Below are positions 26,455-34,682 of a DNA stretch of 64,000 bases, piece by piece. Origin of the DNA: Bog-473 sp963750075 (GTDB lineage: Bacteria; Actinomycetota; Acidimicrobiia; Acidimicrobiales; RAAP-2); assembly GCA_963750075.1 (NCBI GenBank), contig CAVVPG010000008.1:62001-126000 (forward strand), in the 5' to 3' direction. A program made the position numbers and the translations under genes. Below the pieces are notes generated by a model. It saw only the letters and a list, made by a program, of their open reading frames with translations, was not told where the DNA came from and did not search any database. The stretch's first letter is position 1; each line of letters starts with the position of its first letter.

Positions 26455-27520
26455 CCAGGTCGAGCTCGTCCTCCGACCCGGTGGCGTCCGCGAAGATGTC
26501 CACCGGCTCGGGCGTGGCGAAGATCGACGAGGCCAGGTCGGACTTGGACCCGCCCACGCCCTCCTCCCAGCGCTCGAACCCGGCGGCGATCACCGTCACG
26601 CGCACCTCGTCACCCATGTTGTCGTCTATGACGGCGCCGAAGATGATGTTGGCGTCGGGGTGCGCGACGGCGTGGATGATCTCGGCCGCCTCGTTCACCT
26701 CGAAGAGCCCGAGGTCCGAGCCACCGGCGATGTTGAGGACCATGCCGCGTGCCCCTTCGATCGACGCCTCCAGCAGCGGGGAGGTGATGGCCGCCCGCGC
26801 CGCATTGGCCGCCCGGCCCTCGCCGATGGAGGAGCCGATGCCCATGATGGCCGTGCCCGCGTTCGTCATGACCATCTTCACGTCCGCGAAGTCGGTGTTG
26901 ATGAGGCCCGGCACGGTGATGAGGTCGGTGATGCCGCGCACGCCCTGCAGCAGGACCTCGTCGGCCATCTTGAACGCATTCACCATGCTCGTCTTGTCGT
27001 TCGACACGGTGAGCAACCGGTCGTTCGGGATGACGATGAGTGTGTCGACCTTCTCCTTGAGGAGCTGGATCCCCTTCTCGGCCTGCATGGCGCGTCGCCG
27101 GCCCTCGAACGTGAAGGGGCGGGTCACCACCCCGATCGTCAGCGCGCCCAGCGCCTTGGAGACCTCGGCCACCACGGGCGAGGCACCGGTACCGGTGCCG
27201 CCGCCCTTGCCGGCGGTGATGAACACCATGTCGGCACCCTGCAGCGCCTCCTCGATCTCGGGGCGGTGCTCCTCGGCCGCGAGGCGCCCCACCTCGGGGT
27301 CGCTGCCGGCGCCGAGGCCCCGGGTCAGCTGGCGCCCGAGGTCCAGCTTGAGGTCGGCGTCGCTCATCAGCAGCGCCTGGGCATCGGTGTTGGCCGCGAT
27401 GAACTCGACGTTACGCAGGCCCGAGTCGATCATCCGGTTGACGGCGTTGACGCCCCCGCCCCCGACCCCGACCACCTTGATGACTGCCAGGTAGTTGCCC
27501 TGGGAAGGCACGGTCGTCAT
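26417..27520 (-). CDS. ftsZ: FtsZ, cell division GTPase
   Basis: 367 residues. Tubulin signature GGGTGTG at 106-112, GVGGGGVNAVNRM at the N-terminus, the synergy loop NTDFADVK near 205, and the conserved C-terminal peptide DDDFDVPSFLR that binds SepF and other partners. ATG 27520 is chosen (GAGGGAG upstream; homology starts there) over the in-frame start at 27562. The 199-base leader to ftsQ carries a likely promoter, as ftsZ usually has its own. Confidence 0.97.
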   Translation of the reverse strand: MTTVPSQGNYLAVIKVVGVGGGGVNAVNRMIDSGLRNVEFIAANTDAQALLMSDADLKLDLGRQLTRGLGAGSDPEVGRLAAEEHRPEIEEALQGADMVFITAGKGGGTGTGASPVVAEVSKALGALTIGVVTRPFTFEGRRRAMQAEKGIQLLKEKVDTLIVIPNDRLLTVSNDKTSMVNAFKMADEVLLQGVRGITDLITVPGLINTDFADVKMVMTNAGTAIMGIGSSIGEGRAANAARAAITSPLLEASIEGARGMVLNIAGGSDLGLFEVNEAAEIIHAVAHPDANIIFGAVIDDNMGDEVRVTVIAAGFERWEEGVGGSKSDLASSIFATPEPVDIFADATGSEDELDLGDDDFDVPSFLR

Positions 27521-27698
27521 GAACTCCCTCGTCCTCGGGTCGATCGCCGACCGGTTGCACACTGATACATTCCGCCCGCCGTCACCGGCGACGCGCGCCC
27601 AGCAAGCAATCCCTGAACCTTTGGGGAAGGTTGATGTTCACAGTGCGGCAACGTGGCCCCACCATACGGGGGGTGTTCAGGCAGGTCAAGCATCCTAC

Positions 27699-27724
27699 GT
27701 CACGCTGCGTCACGCTGCGTCACC
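27699..27724. repeat. 10-bp tandem repeat GTCACGCTGC between ftsQ and ftsZ
   Basis: GTCACGCTGC twice (27699-27718) plus a partial third unit GTCACC running into the ftsQ stop. The unit length equals one helical turn, so it could be a regulator site at the end of ftsQ or upstream of ftsZ; equally it may be a chance slippage product. Confidence 0.45.
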
Positions 27725-28682
27725 CCGACGTCACCGTCGGCGCGTCGGGGACGCTGACGTCGATCACATCCCCGTTGTGCAGGGTCGCTCCCGCCAGGAT
27801 CGACGACACGTCCTCGTACTTGGCGGTGAGCTGTGTCGCCGTCCCGATGTCCACCGCGATCGGCGTCGTCATGGCCAGCTGCACCCAGCCCGCGGGCTCC
27901 ACCGTGACCCCCGTCACCTGCGCGGCGAAGGAGGCGGGCAGCGTCGAGGCCACGCGGAGCCCCGGCTCGTCCCTGGCGGCGAGCACGCTCCCGAGCGGCC
28001 CGGGGAGCTGGGGCACCGAGAGCAGGAGCAGCCCCGGCGGGCGGGCCGGCGCCACGCTCAGCACCCTGCCGTCCGCGCTGAGGGAGGCCCACTGCCCGCC
28101 CGTCACGCCCACGACGAACCGCGGGACCTCCTCGGTCACCGCGATGTGCACGCCGTCGGGCCACGAGACCTGCACGGTGGCGGTCAGCACCCACGGCAGG
28201 CGCTCGATCGCCGCGGCCGCCGCGCCGGCGTCGACGTCGAGCAGCGGCGGGCGGGCGGCCAACCCGGCCTGGGCGACGACCTGCGCCGCCGACTCGTGCA
28301 CGGCGCCGGTCACGGTCACCGAGCGGGCCGAGAACGCGGGCGAGTGAATCAGGAACCAGGCGCCGACGAGGACGGCCGTGCCGGCGAGCCCGAAGGCGAG
28401 CACGATCAGGCGGCGGCGCCCCTGCTCCCGGATGACCTTCGTCCGCCGGGCCGAGATGCGGGGATCGATGCGGGCGGCGCGCCCACTGCGGCCACTGCGG
28501 CCACTGCGGCCACTGCTCTCGGCGCGCCCGCCGCGCCCCGCCTTGGCACCGTGGGCGCCCCGGCCACGCGCCCACGGCCACTCCCAGCCACGACCGCCAC
28601 GACCACGCCCCCCGCCGCCGCCACGACCGTCACCGCCGCGCCGCTGACGGGCCTTCGGCTCCTTCACACCGACCTCCGTCAT
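27720..28682 (-). CDS. ftsQ: FtsQ/DivIB, divisome protein
   Basis: 320 residues. A long basic Gly/Arg-rich cytoplasmic tail (residues 1-85, with SGR repeats from (CCACTGCGG)3), one transmembrane helix (LIVLAFGLAGTAVLVGAWFL), then a periplasmic POTRA domain (FSARSVTVTGAVHESAAQVV) and an FtsQ domain (LPWVLTATVQVSWPDGVHIAVTEEVP). It links early and late division proteins. The ATG overlaps the murB stop (ATGA). Confidence 0.9.
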   Translation of the reverse strand: MTEVGVKEPKARQRRGGDGRGGGGGRGRGGRGWEWPWARGRGAHGAKAGRGGRAESSGRSGRSGRSGRAARIDPRISARRTKVIREQGRRRLIVLAFGLAGTAVLVGAWFLIHSPAFSARSVTVTGAVHESAAQVVAQAGLAARPPLLDVDAGAAAAAIERLPWVLTATVQVSWPDGVHIAVTEEVPRFVVGVTGGQWASLSADGRVLSVAPARPPGLLLLSVPQLPGPLGSVLAARDEPGLRVASTLPASFAAQVTGVTVEPAGWVQLAMTTPIAVDIGTATQLTAKYEDVSSILAGATLHNGDVIDVSVPDAPTVTSG

Positions 28683-29701
28683 GGCTGCGCCCCGGGCGCG
28701 GCACCATGGCGCCGGCCATCGCCCTGCCGGTCGTCGTCGCTCGCCCGCACCGCACCAGTCTTCCCCTCGTCGAATCCCAGGAGGCGGACCTCCGTGCGCA
28801 GCGTCACGCCGCAGCGCTCGGCGACGACGGCGCGCACGTGCTCCATCAGCGCGTGCACGTCGCCGGCGCTCCCTCCCCGGTCCGCCTGGATGAAGTTGGC
28901 GTGCTTCTCCGACACGTGAGCCGTGCCGAGCCGGAACCCCTTCAGGCCGGCCGACTCGATCAGGCGCCCCGCCGAGTCGCCCTCCGGGTTCGTGAAGACC
29001 GAGCCGGCGTTGGACCCGCCCGGCTGGTGCTCCCGTCGCCAGCGCACGATGGCCGAGACCTCCTCCTGCTCGGCCTCCGCCGATCCCGCGGCCACCCTGA
29101 GGGTCGCCTCCAGCACGAGCCGTGTGGGCGTCACCGACGACGTCCGGTAGCCGTAGGCCAGGTGGCCAACCTCGTCGGTCGCGCCGGAGCCGTCCAGGAG
29201 GTCGACCCAGCGGTAGCGCACGAGGCACGCAGCCATGTCCGAGCCGTGGCCCCCGGCGTTCATGCGCACCGCCCCGCCGACCGATCCCGGCACGCCCACC
29301 GCCCACGACAGGCCCGACCACCCCGCATCGGCCACCCGGCGGGCCAGCACGGGGAGAGCCAGCGCGGCGCCGGCCCGCACCTCCGGCGCGCCGCCCGTCC
29401 CGGGCAGCTCGAGGCCCGCGAAGCCCGCACCGAGATGCAGCACGACCCCCGCGAAGCCGGCGTCGGACACCAAGAGGTTGGAGCCGCGCCCGATCACGAA
29501 GAGGGGGATCCCCACGCCGCCCGGGGCGACCTCACGCAGCGCCGCCAGCACGGCCGCGAGGTCCTCCTCGGTCTCGACCTCGACGGAGAGGGCGGCCGGA
29601 CCGCCGACGCCGTAGGTGGTCAAGGGCCCCAGCGGCCTCGCCAGCGTCGCCCGCTCCCCCAGCACGCGGGCCAGGGCGAGGAACTCGGGGGCCGGCGTCA
29701 C
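28679..29701 (-). CDS. murB: MurB, UDP-N-acetylenolpyruvoylglucosamine reductase
   Basis: 340 residues. FAD-binding FVIGRGSNLLVSDAGF and GVPGSVGGAVRMNAG, then the active-site Ser region NAGSVFTNP and ISAGLKGF-like IESAGLKGFRLGTAHVSEKHANFI. It makes UDP-MurNAc. GTG 29701 overlaps the murC stop; GTG 29704 is an equal alternative. A short basic/acidic tail (SDDDRQGDGRRHG) follows the last domain. Confidence 0.94.
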   Translation of the reverse strand: MTPAPEFLALARVLGERATLARPLGPLTTYGVGGPAALSVEVETEEDLAAVLAALREVAPGGVGIPLFVIGRGSNLLVSDAGFAGVVLHLGAGFAGLELPGTGGAPEVRAGAALALPVLARRVADAGWSGLSWAVGVPGSVGGAVRMNAGGHGSDMAACLVRYRWVDLLDGSGATDEVGHLAYGYRTSSVTPTRLVLEATLRVAAGSAEAEQEEVSAIVRWRREHQPGGSNAGSVFTNPEGDSAGRLIESAGLKGFRLGTAHVSEKHANFIQADRGGSAGDVHALMEHVRAVVAERCGVTLRTEVRLLGFDEGKTGAVRASDDDRQGDGRRHGAAPGAQP

Positions 29702-31092
29702 CACGTGGGCGCGTCGAGCAGCTCGTCGGGCAGCGTGGTCAGGTCGCCCGCGCCCAGGGTGAGGCACAGATCGCCCGGCCGGAGCGCCGCCCCGACGGCG
29801 CGGCGCAGCTCCTCCCAGCCCGGTGCGTAGGTCACCGGCAGCCTCGGGTCCTGGGCCCGCACCGCGTCGGCCACGAGCCGGCCCGAGACGCCCGGGACCG
29901 CTCGCTCGCCCGCGCTGTAGACGTCGGTGACCACCAGCACGTCGGCGTCGCCGAACGCCGAGCCGAACTGGGTGGCGAGCGCGGCGGTGCGCGAGAACCG
30001 GTGCGGTTGGAACACCGCCACCACGCGTGACCAGCCGCCGGTCCTCGCGGTGGCGAGCGCGGCGCGCACCTCGGTCGGCAGGTGGGCGTAGTCGTCGACG
30101 AAGGTGACACCGTGCACCTCGCCCCGGAACTCGAACCGGCGCGTCACGCCGGCGAAGCGGGCCAGCGCCGCCTGGGCCGCCGCGAAGGGCGCCCCGGCCT
30201 GGAGCGCCGCCACGGTGGCCATTGCCGCGTTGCGGGCGTTGTGCAGCCCGGGGACCCCGATGTGCAGAGTGCCCAACTCTGCGTCGGGCCCGCGCAGGCG
30301 GAACGACACGGAGCTGCGCTGCAGGTCGAGGTCGGCGATGGCGTAGGTCGACCCCGCGGTGGACCCCACGGTCACGGCGCCGTGCTCCCGGCCGATGGCC
30401 GCCGCCTCGGGGTCGTCCGAGCTCACGACCGCACCGCGGCGGGCGCTCGCCAGGAACGAGGCGAAGGCGCCGCGCAGCGCCTCGAAGGTCCCGTAGTAGT
30501 CGAGGTGGTCGGGCTCGACGTTGGTGAGGACGGCCAGGTCGGGACGGATCGCCCGGAACGTCCCGTAGCTCTCGTCCGCCTCCACGACGAGCCACTCCCC
30601 CGAGTCCCACACCGCGTTGGTGCCGATCTCGTTGACGTCGGCCCCGATGACGAAGGAGGGCCGCAGCCCCGCCTCCACGAGGATCAGCGACAGCATCGAG
30701 GCCGTCGTCGTCTTGCCGTGCGTCCCGGCCACGGCGAGGCAGCTCCGGGTGGCACAGACGGCGGCCAGGATTTCGGAGCGAGGGACGACGGGGATCGCGT
30801 CCGCCCCCGCCCGGACCAGCTCGGCGTTCTCCGGCGGCACCGCCGGCGAGTACGTCACCGCGTCGGCGCCGGCCACGTTCCCGGACCGGTGGCCCACGGC
30901 CACCGAGATGCCGTGCGAGCGCAGGCGCTCGGCCACCGGCGAGTCCTTCAGGTCCGAGCCCGAGACCGTGTGGCCCATCGCCCGCAGCACCAGCGCGATG
31001 GCGCTCATGCCCGCGCCGCCGATGCCGACGACGTGGATGTGCCGCGGCACGGCGAGGTCGAGCGGCTCCGGGGTGCCGGCGTCAGCGGGCAT
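29698..31092 (-). CDS. murC: MurC, UDP-N-acetylmuramate-L-alanine ligase
   Basis: 464 residues. N-terminal HIHVVGIGGAGMSAIALVL, ATP P-loop GTHGKTTTASM near 118, ADESYGTF, LTNVEPDHLDYYG and a C-terminal domain with FQPHRFSRTAAL. The usual DDYAHHPTE motif reads DDYAHLPTE, a His-to-Leu change beside the conserved His. ATG 31092 lies 11 bases inside the murG end. The only Mur ligase besides MurE in this cluster. Confidence 0.94.
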   Translation of the reverse strand: MPADAGTPEPLDLAVPRHIHVVGIGGAGMSAIALVLRAMGHTVSGSDLKDSPVAERLRSHGISVAVGHRSGNVAGADAVTYSPAVPPENAELVRAGADAIPVVPRSEILAAVCATRSCLAVAGTHGKTTTASMLSLILVEAGLRPSFVIGADVNEIGTNAVWDSGEWLVVEADESYGTFRAIRPDLAVLTNVEPDHLDYYGTFEALRGAFASFLASARRGAVVSSDDPEAAAIGREHGAVTVGSTAGSTYAIADLDLQRSSVSFRLRGPDAELGTLHIGVPGLHNARNAAMATVAALQAGAPFAAAQAALARFAGVTRRFEFRGEVHGVTFVDDYAHLPTEVRAALATARTGGWSRVVAVFQPHRFSRTAALATQFGSAFGDADVLVVTDVYSAGERAVPGVSGRLVADAVRAQDPRLPVTYAPGWEELRRAVGAALRPGDLCLTLGAGDLTTLPDELLDAPTW

Positions 31093-32218
31093 GGGCGTCG
31101 ACCAGCTCGGCGACCCGATCGGCCGCGTCGGGGTGCGCGTGCTCACGGGCGGCATCGCTCATGGCGCGCAGGCGCTCGGGGTCGGACAGCAGGGCGTCGA
31201 GCTCGTCGGCGAGCCGCCGTCCCGTGCAGTCGGGATCCGGGAGATGCACCGCCGCGCCCATGCCGACGAGCGCCTCCGCGTTGCGCGTCTGGTGGTCGCG
31301 GGGCGCACCCGGGAGCGGCACGAGGATCGCCGGGACCCCCGCCACCAACAACTCGGCCACCGTCATGGCACCGGCCCGTGTCACGCACACGTCCGCCGCC
31401 GCGTACAGGTCGGGCATCCTGTCCTCGAAGGCGACGACGCGGTAGCTCAGCCCGTCGGCGCCTCCCGTCGTGAGCGCTCCCTGCGCCGGCGCGAACGCCT
31501 CGTAGTCGCGCCGCCCGGTGACGTGGTAGAGGGCACGCCGCTCGTCGTCGGCCCAGGTGGCGGCCAACTCCGCCACGGCCCGGTTGATCCGCAGCGCGCC
31601 AAGCGATCCGCCGACCGCCGCCACCGTCTGGCGCTCGGGCGGCAGGCCGAGCGCCGCCCGGCCGTGCGCCCGCGTGGCGGCCGACCGGTCCAGGTCGGCG
31701 AGCTCGGGCCTGACGGGGGTGCCGGTCACGTGGGCCCGCGGCAGGTCGGTCCCGTCGAACGCCACGGCGTTGGCCGCGGCGAAGCGGCCCAGCAGGCCGT
31801 TGACGGCGCCCGGCACCGCATCGGTGTTGACCGAGACGAGCGGGACCCTGGTCAACACGGCCGCCAGGCCGGCCGGGAAGCTGGCGTACCCGCCCACGAT
31901 GACGACCACCCGCGGGCGCCGTGCCACGAACGAGCCCAAGGCCCGGGCACAGGCCCAGACGAGGGCCACGACCGCGCCGGCGTTGGCCCACCAGGCCGCC
32001 GGCCGCATGCTGCGCCGGAGCCCGCGGCCGGGCAGGAGCGTGTAGGGGAATTCGAGAGCCGGCCACGTGGCGGCCTCCTGCCCACGCCGCGAGCCGTAGA
32101 GCTCGATCGTGCCGGCCGCGTGCCCGCGCAGCACGAGGGCACGGGCGACCTGCAGCGAGGGAACGACGTGACCGCCCGTCCCACCGCCCGCGATCACCGT
32201 GCCGCGCCGGGCGGTCAC
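31082..32218 (-). CDS. murG: MurG, lipid II synthase
   Basis: 378 residues. GT-B glycosyltransferase adding GlcNAc to lipid I on the cytoplasmic face: N-terminal IAGGGTGGHVVPSLQVARAL, VVIVGGYASFPAG, C-terminal VGGSLGALRINRAV and the UDP-binding TRAGAMTVAELLVAGVPAILVPLP. The linking DHQTRNAEAL is also present. GTG start overlaps the ftsW stop (GTGA). Confidence 0.95.
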   Translation of the reverse strand: MTARRGTVIAGGGTGGHVVPSLQVARALVLRGHAAGTIELYGSRRGQEAATWPALEFPYTLLPGRGLRRSMRPAAWWANAGAVVALVWACARALGSFVARRPRVVVIVGGYASFPAGLAAVLTRVPLVSVNTDAVPGAVNGLLGRFAAANAVAFDGTDLPRAHVTGTPVRPELADLDRSAATRAHGRAALGLPPERQTVAAVGGSLGALRINRAVAELAATWADDERRALYHVTGRRDYEAFAPAQGALTTGGADGLSYRVVAFEDRMPDLYAAADVCVTRAGAMTVAELLVAGVPAILVPLPGAPRDHQTRNAEALVGMGAAVHLPDPDCTGRRLADELDALLSDPERLRAMSDAAREHAHPDAADRVAELVDAHAR

Positions 32219-33492
32219 CGGCCTCGTGCGGCGCCCGAGGCCGGACGGGGGCGGCTCGACGAGGCGCTCCCGCGGTGCCCGCCCCGGGCCCGACCGCCGC
32301 CCGACCCCGCGAGGCGCAGCGAGCTCCCGGCCTCGCCCTTGCGGGCGACGCTGATGAGCACACCGGCGGCGGCCATGGTGATCACGAGCGACGACCCGCC
32401 GAACGAGATGAACGGCAACGGGATCCCGGTCACCGGCAGCACGCCGACCACCGCGCCCACGTTGATGACGGTCTCCGCCCCCACCCAGGCCATGAGCCCG
32501 AGCGCGAGCAGGGCGCCGAAGCGGTCCACCGACTGCATCGCGGCCCGGATGCCGAGCCAGAGGAAGGCGCCGAGGAGGGCCAGCACCAAGAGGGCGCCCG
32601 CGATGCCGAGCTCCTCTCCGATCACCGAGAAGATGAAGTCGGTGTGCGCGTTGGGCAGGAAGCCCCACTGCGCCTGCCCGCCGCCGAGGCCGGCGCCGTA
32701 GAGGTGGCCCGATCCCAGCCCGATGAGCGACTGCATGACCTGGTACCCCGAGCCCGAGCTGTGCGCGGAGGGGTCCATGAACGAGAGCAGCCGGGCCCGG
32801 CGGTAGGGCGACGCCACCGCCACGACCAGGGCGACGGCGACCAGGGCGGCCATGACCTTCATGACCGGGCCGAGCCGCACGCCCGAGACGAAGAGGAGGG
32901 CCAGCGCGATGACGCCGAGGACCATGGCCGTCCCCATGTCGGGCTGGGCGAGGATCAGGACGCAGGCGAAGCCGGTCACGAGGAGGAGCGGCCCGATGAT
33001 GCGGCGGTCGGTGGCGTCCTCATCGAGGCGGCGGGAGATGAAGTCGGCGGCGAACAAGGTGAGCGCCAGCTTCATCAGCTCGGAGGGCTGCAGGCGGAAC
33101 TGCCCGAAGCCCACCCAGCGGCTCGACCCCATCGCGTGGACGCCGAGGCCCGGCACGAGCACGACGAAGAGGAGGCCGAACGTCACCAGCAGGAGCAGCG
33201 GGCTGAAGCGGCGCAGGCTCCGGTAGTCCACGCGCCGCGCCACGCCGAGCGCGATGGCCCCGATCGCCATCCACATGCCCTCGCGGATGAGGATCGACCA
33301 CGGCGTGCCGTAGGTGGCGATGGAGACCACCGACGACGCGGTGCCCACCATCACGAGGCCGATCACGCAGAGCAACGCGACGTCGACCAGCAGCAGGGTC
33401 GAGATCGGCACGTGCCGCCCGCCGATGGTAAGCCCGGCCGACGACGTGCGGTCGGCCCGGCGACCTTGGTTCACCTTCACGGCCGGCGTCAC
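32215..33492 (-). CDS. ftsW: FtsW, SEDS-family septal peptidoglycan polymerase
   Basis: 425 residues, about ten transmembrane helices. SEDS motifs: GSSRWVGFGQFRLQPSELMKLAL, LAQPDMGTAMVLG, a large loop with SSGSGYQVMQSLIGLGSGHLYGAGLG and FLPNAHTDFIFSVIGEELG, and LPVTGIPLPFISFGGSS. It polymerises septal glycan with FtsI. The C-terminal tail is Gly/Ser/Arg rich. 142 bases separate it from mraY, where murD would normally sit; no murD remnant is visible there. Confidence 0.95.
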   Translation of the reverse strand: MTPAVKVNQGRRADRTSSAGLTIGGRHVPISTLLLVDVALLCVIGLVMVGTASSVVSIATYGTPWSILIREGMWMAIGAIALGVARRVDYRSLRRFSPLLLLVTFGLLFVVLVPGLGVHAMGSSRWVGFGQFRLQPSELMKLALTLFAADFISRRLDEDATDRRIIGPLLLVTGFACVLILAQPDMGTAMVLGVIALALLFVSGVRLGPVMKVMAALVAVALVVAVASPYRRARLLSFMDPSAHSSGSGYQVMQSLIGLGSGHLYGAGLGGGQAQWGFLPNAHTDFIFSVIGEELGIAGALLVLALLGAFLWLGIRAAMQSVDRFGALLALGLMAWVGAETVINVGAVVGVLPVTGIPLPFISFGGSSLVITMAAAGVLISVARKGEAGSSLRLAGSGGGRARGGHRGSASSSRPRPASGAARGR

Positions 33493-33634
33493 CGCCGCCG
33501 CTCCCCCCGGAAGCGGGCGCGCCCCTCTGCACGGTCCGACACCCGATGCACGGCACCAGTCTCCCGCACCGGGCCGTCGAAGTGGCGGAGGGTCGCCCGC
33601 GCGCGGCGGCGCGGCCCGATGGGTTGGCGGCGCG

Positions 33635-34675
33635 TCACGTGAACTTCGCCACCGTGAGGAAGTCGCCGTAGAAGATGCCGAGGCCGAGCGCGCAGAAGAG
33701 CCCGCCGAGTATCCAGAAGCGGACGATCACCGTGGTCTCCGGCCAGCCGCCGAGCTCGAAGTGGTGGTGGATGGGCGCCATGCGGAAGATGCGCCGGTGG
33801 AACACCCGGAAGCTGATGACCTGGAGGATGACCGACAGGGTCTCCATGACGAAGAGGCCCCCGATGACGAGGAGCAGCAGGTCGAGGTTGAGGAGCAGGC
33901 ACAGCGCCGCCAGCCCGGCGCCGATGGCCAGCGACCCGGTGTCGCCCATGATGATCTTGGCCGGGGCGGCGTTCCACCACAGGAACCCGATGCACGCCCC
34001 CGCCAGCGCGACCGAGACGAGGGAGAGGTCGATCGCCGACGCCGGCAGCACGTGGTAGATGGAGACGTGGCGGAAGATCCAGTACCCCATGATGGAGAGC
34101 ACGGCGAAGCAGAACGTCCCCGACCCGGCCGCCAGCCCGTCCACGCCGTCGGTGATGTTCACGGCGTTGGACGCGCCGACCATCACCAGAACGGCGAAGA
34201 TGACCCACACGGGCTCGCCGAGGTTGACCCCGATGGCGGCGGAACGGGTGAACGAGAGCGTCGTCGGCACGTGGGCCCAGTGCACCGCCAGCTCGGCGAA
34301 CACGAGCGCGCACGCGAGCTGCGCCGCCGCCTTCCCGCGCTTGTTGAGGCCCAGGCTTCGGCGGTGGCGCACCTTGATGGAGTCGTCCACGTACCCGATG
34401 AGCCCGAAGGCCACGATGACGCCGATGACGAGGTAGCCCGTCCGGGAGAAGCGGATCTCGGTGCCGATGTGCCCGATGGCGTATCCGAGGACGACCGAGC
34501 CCACGATGGCGATGCCGCCCATGGTCGGCGTGCCCGCCTTCGCGCTGTGCGTGGCGGGGCCGTCCTCCCTGATGTGCTGGCCGATCTGACGGCTGCGGAA
34601 GTAGCGGATGAGAAAGGGGGTGGCGAGGATGGCGATCCACAGCGCGACGCTCCCCGAGACAAGCAGTCCGAGCAC
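33635..34675 (-). CDS. mraY: MraY, phospho-MurNAc-pentapeptide transferase
   Basis: 346 residues, ten predicted membrane helices. Makes lipid I from UDP-MurNAc-pentapeptide and polyprenyl phosphate. Family motifs: GTPTMGGIAIVG near 50, the Asp-rich FGLIGYVDDSIKVR, NAVNITDGVDGLAAG, and FLWWNAAPAKIIMGDTGSLA plus MAPIHHHFELGGWPET. Starts seven bases after the murE stop, with no murF between. Confidence 0.96.
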   Translation of the reverse strand: MLGLLVSGSVALWIAILATPFLIRYFRSRQIGQHIREDGPATHSAKAGTPTMGGIAIVGSVVLGYAIGHIGTEIRFSRTGYLVIGVIVAFGLIGYVDDSIKVRHRRSLGLNKRGKAAAQLACALVFAELAVHWAHVPTTLSFTRSAAIGVNLGEPVWVIFAVLVMVGASNAVNITDGVDGLAAGSGTFCFAVLSIMGYWIFRHVSIYHVLPASAIDLSLVSVALAGACIGFLWWNAAPAKIIMGDTGSLAIGAGLAALCLLLNLDLLLLVIGGLFVMETLSVILQVISFRVFHRRIFRMAPIHHHFELGGWPETTVIVRFWILGGLFCALGLGIFYGDFLTVAKFT

Positions 34676-34682
34676 GTTGGCG

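Noticed and set aside
26324..27565. 413-codon frame antisense to ftsZ
   Set aside because: Mirror of the ftsZ codons; low-complexity and without family features.
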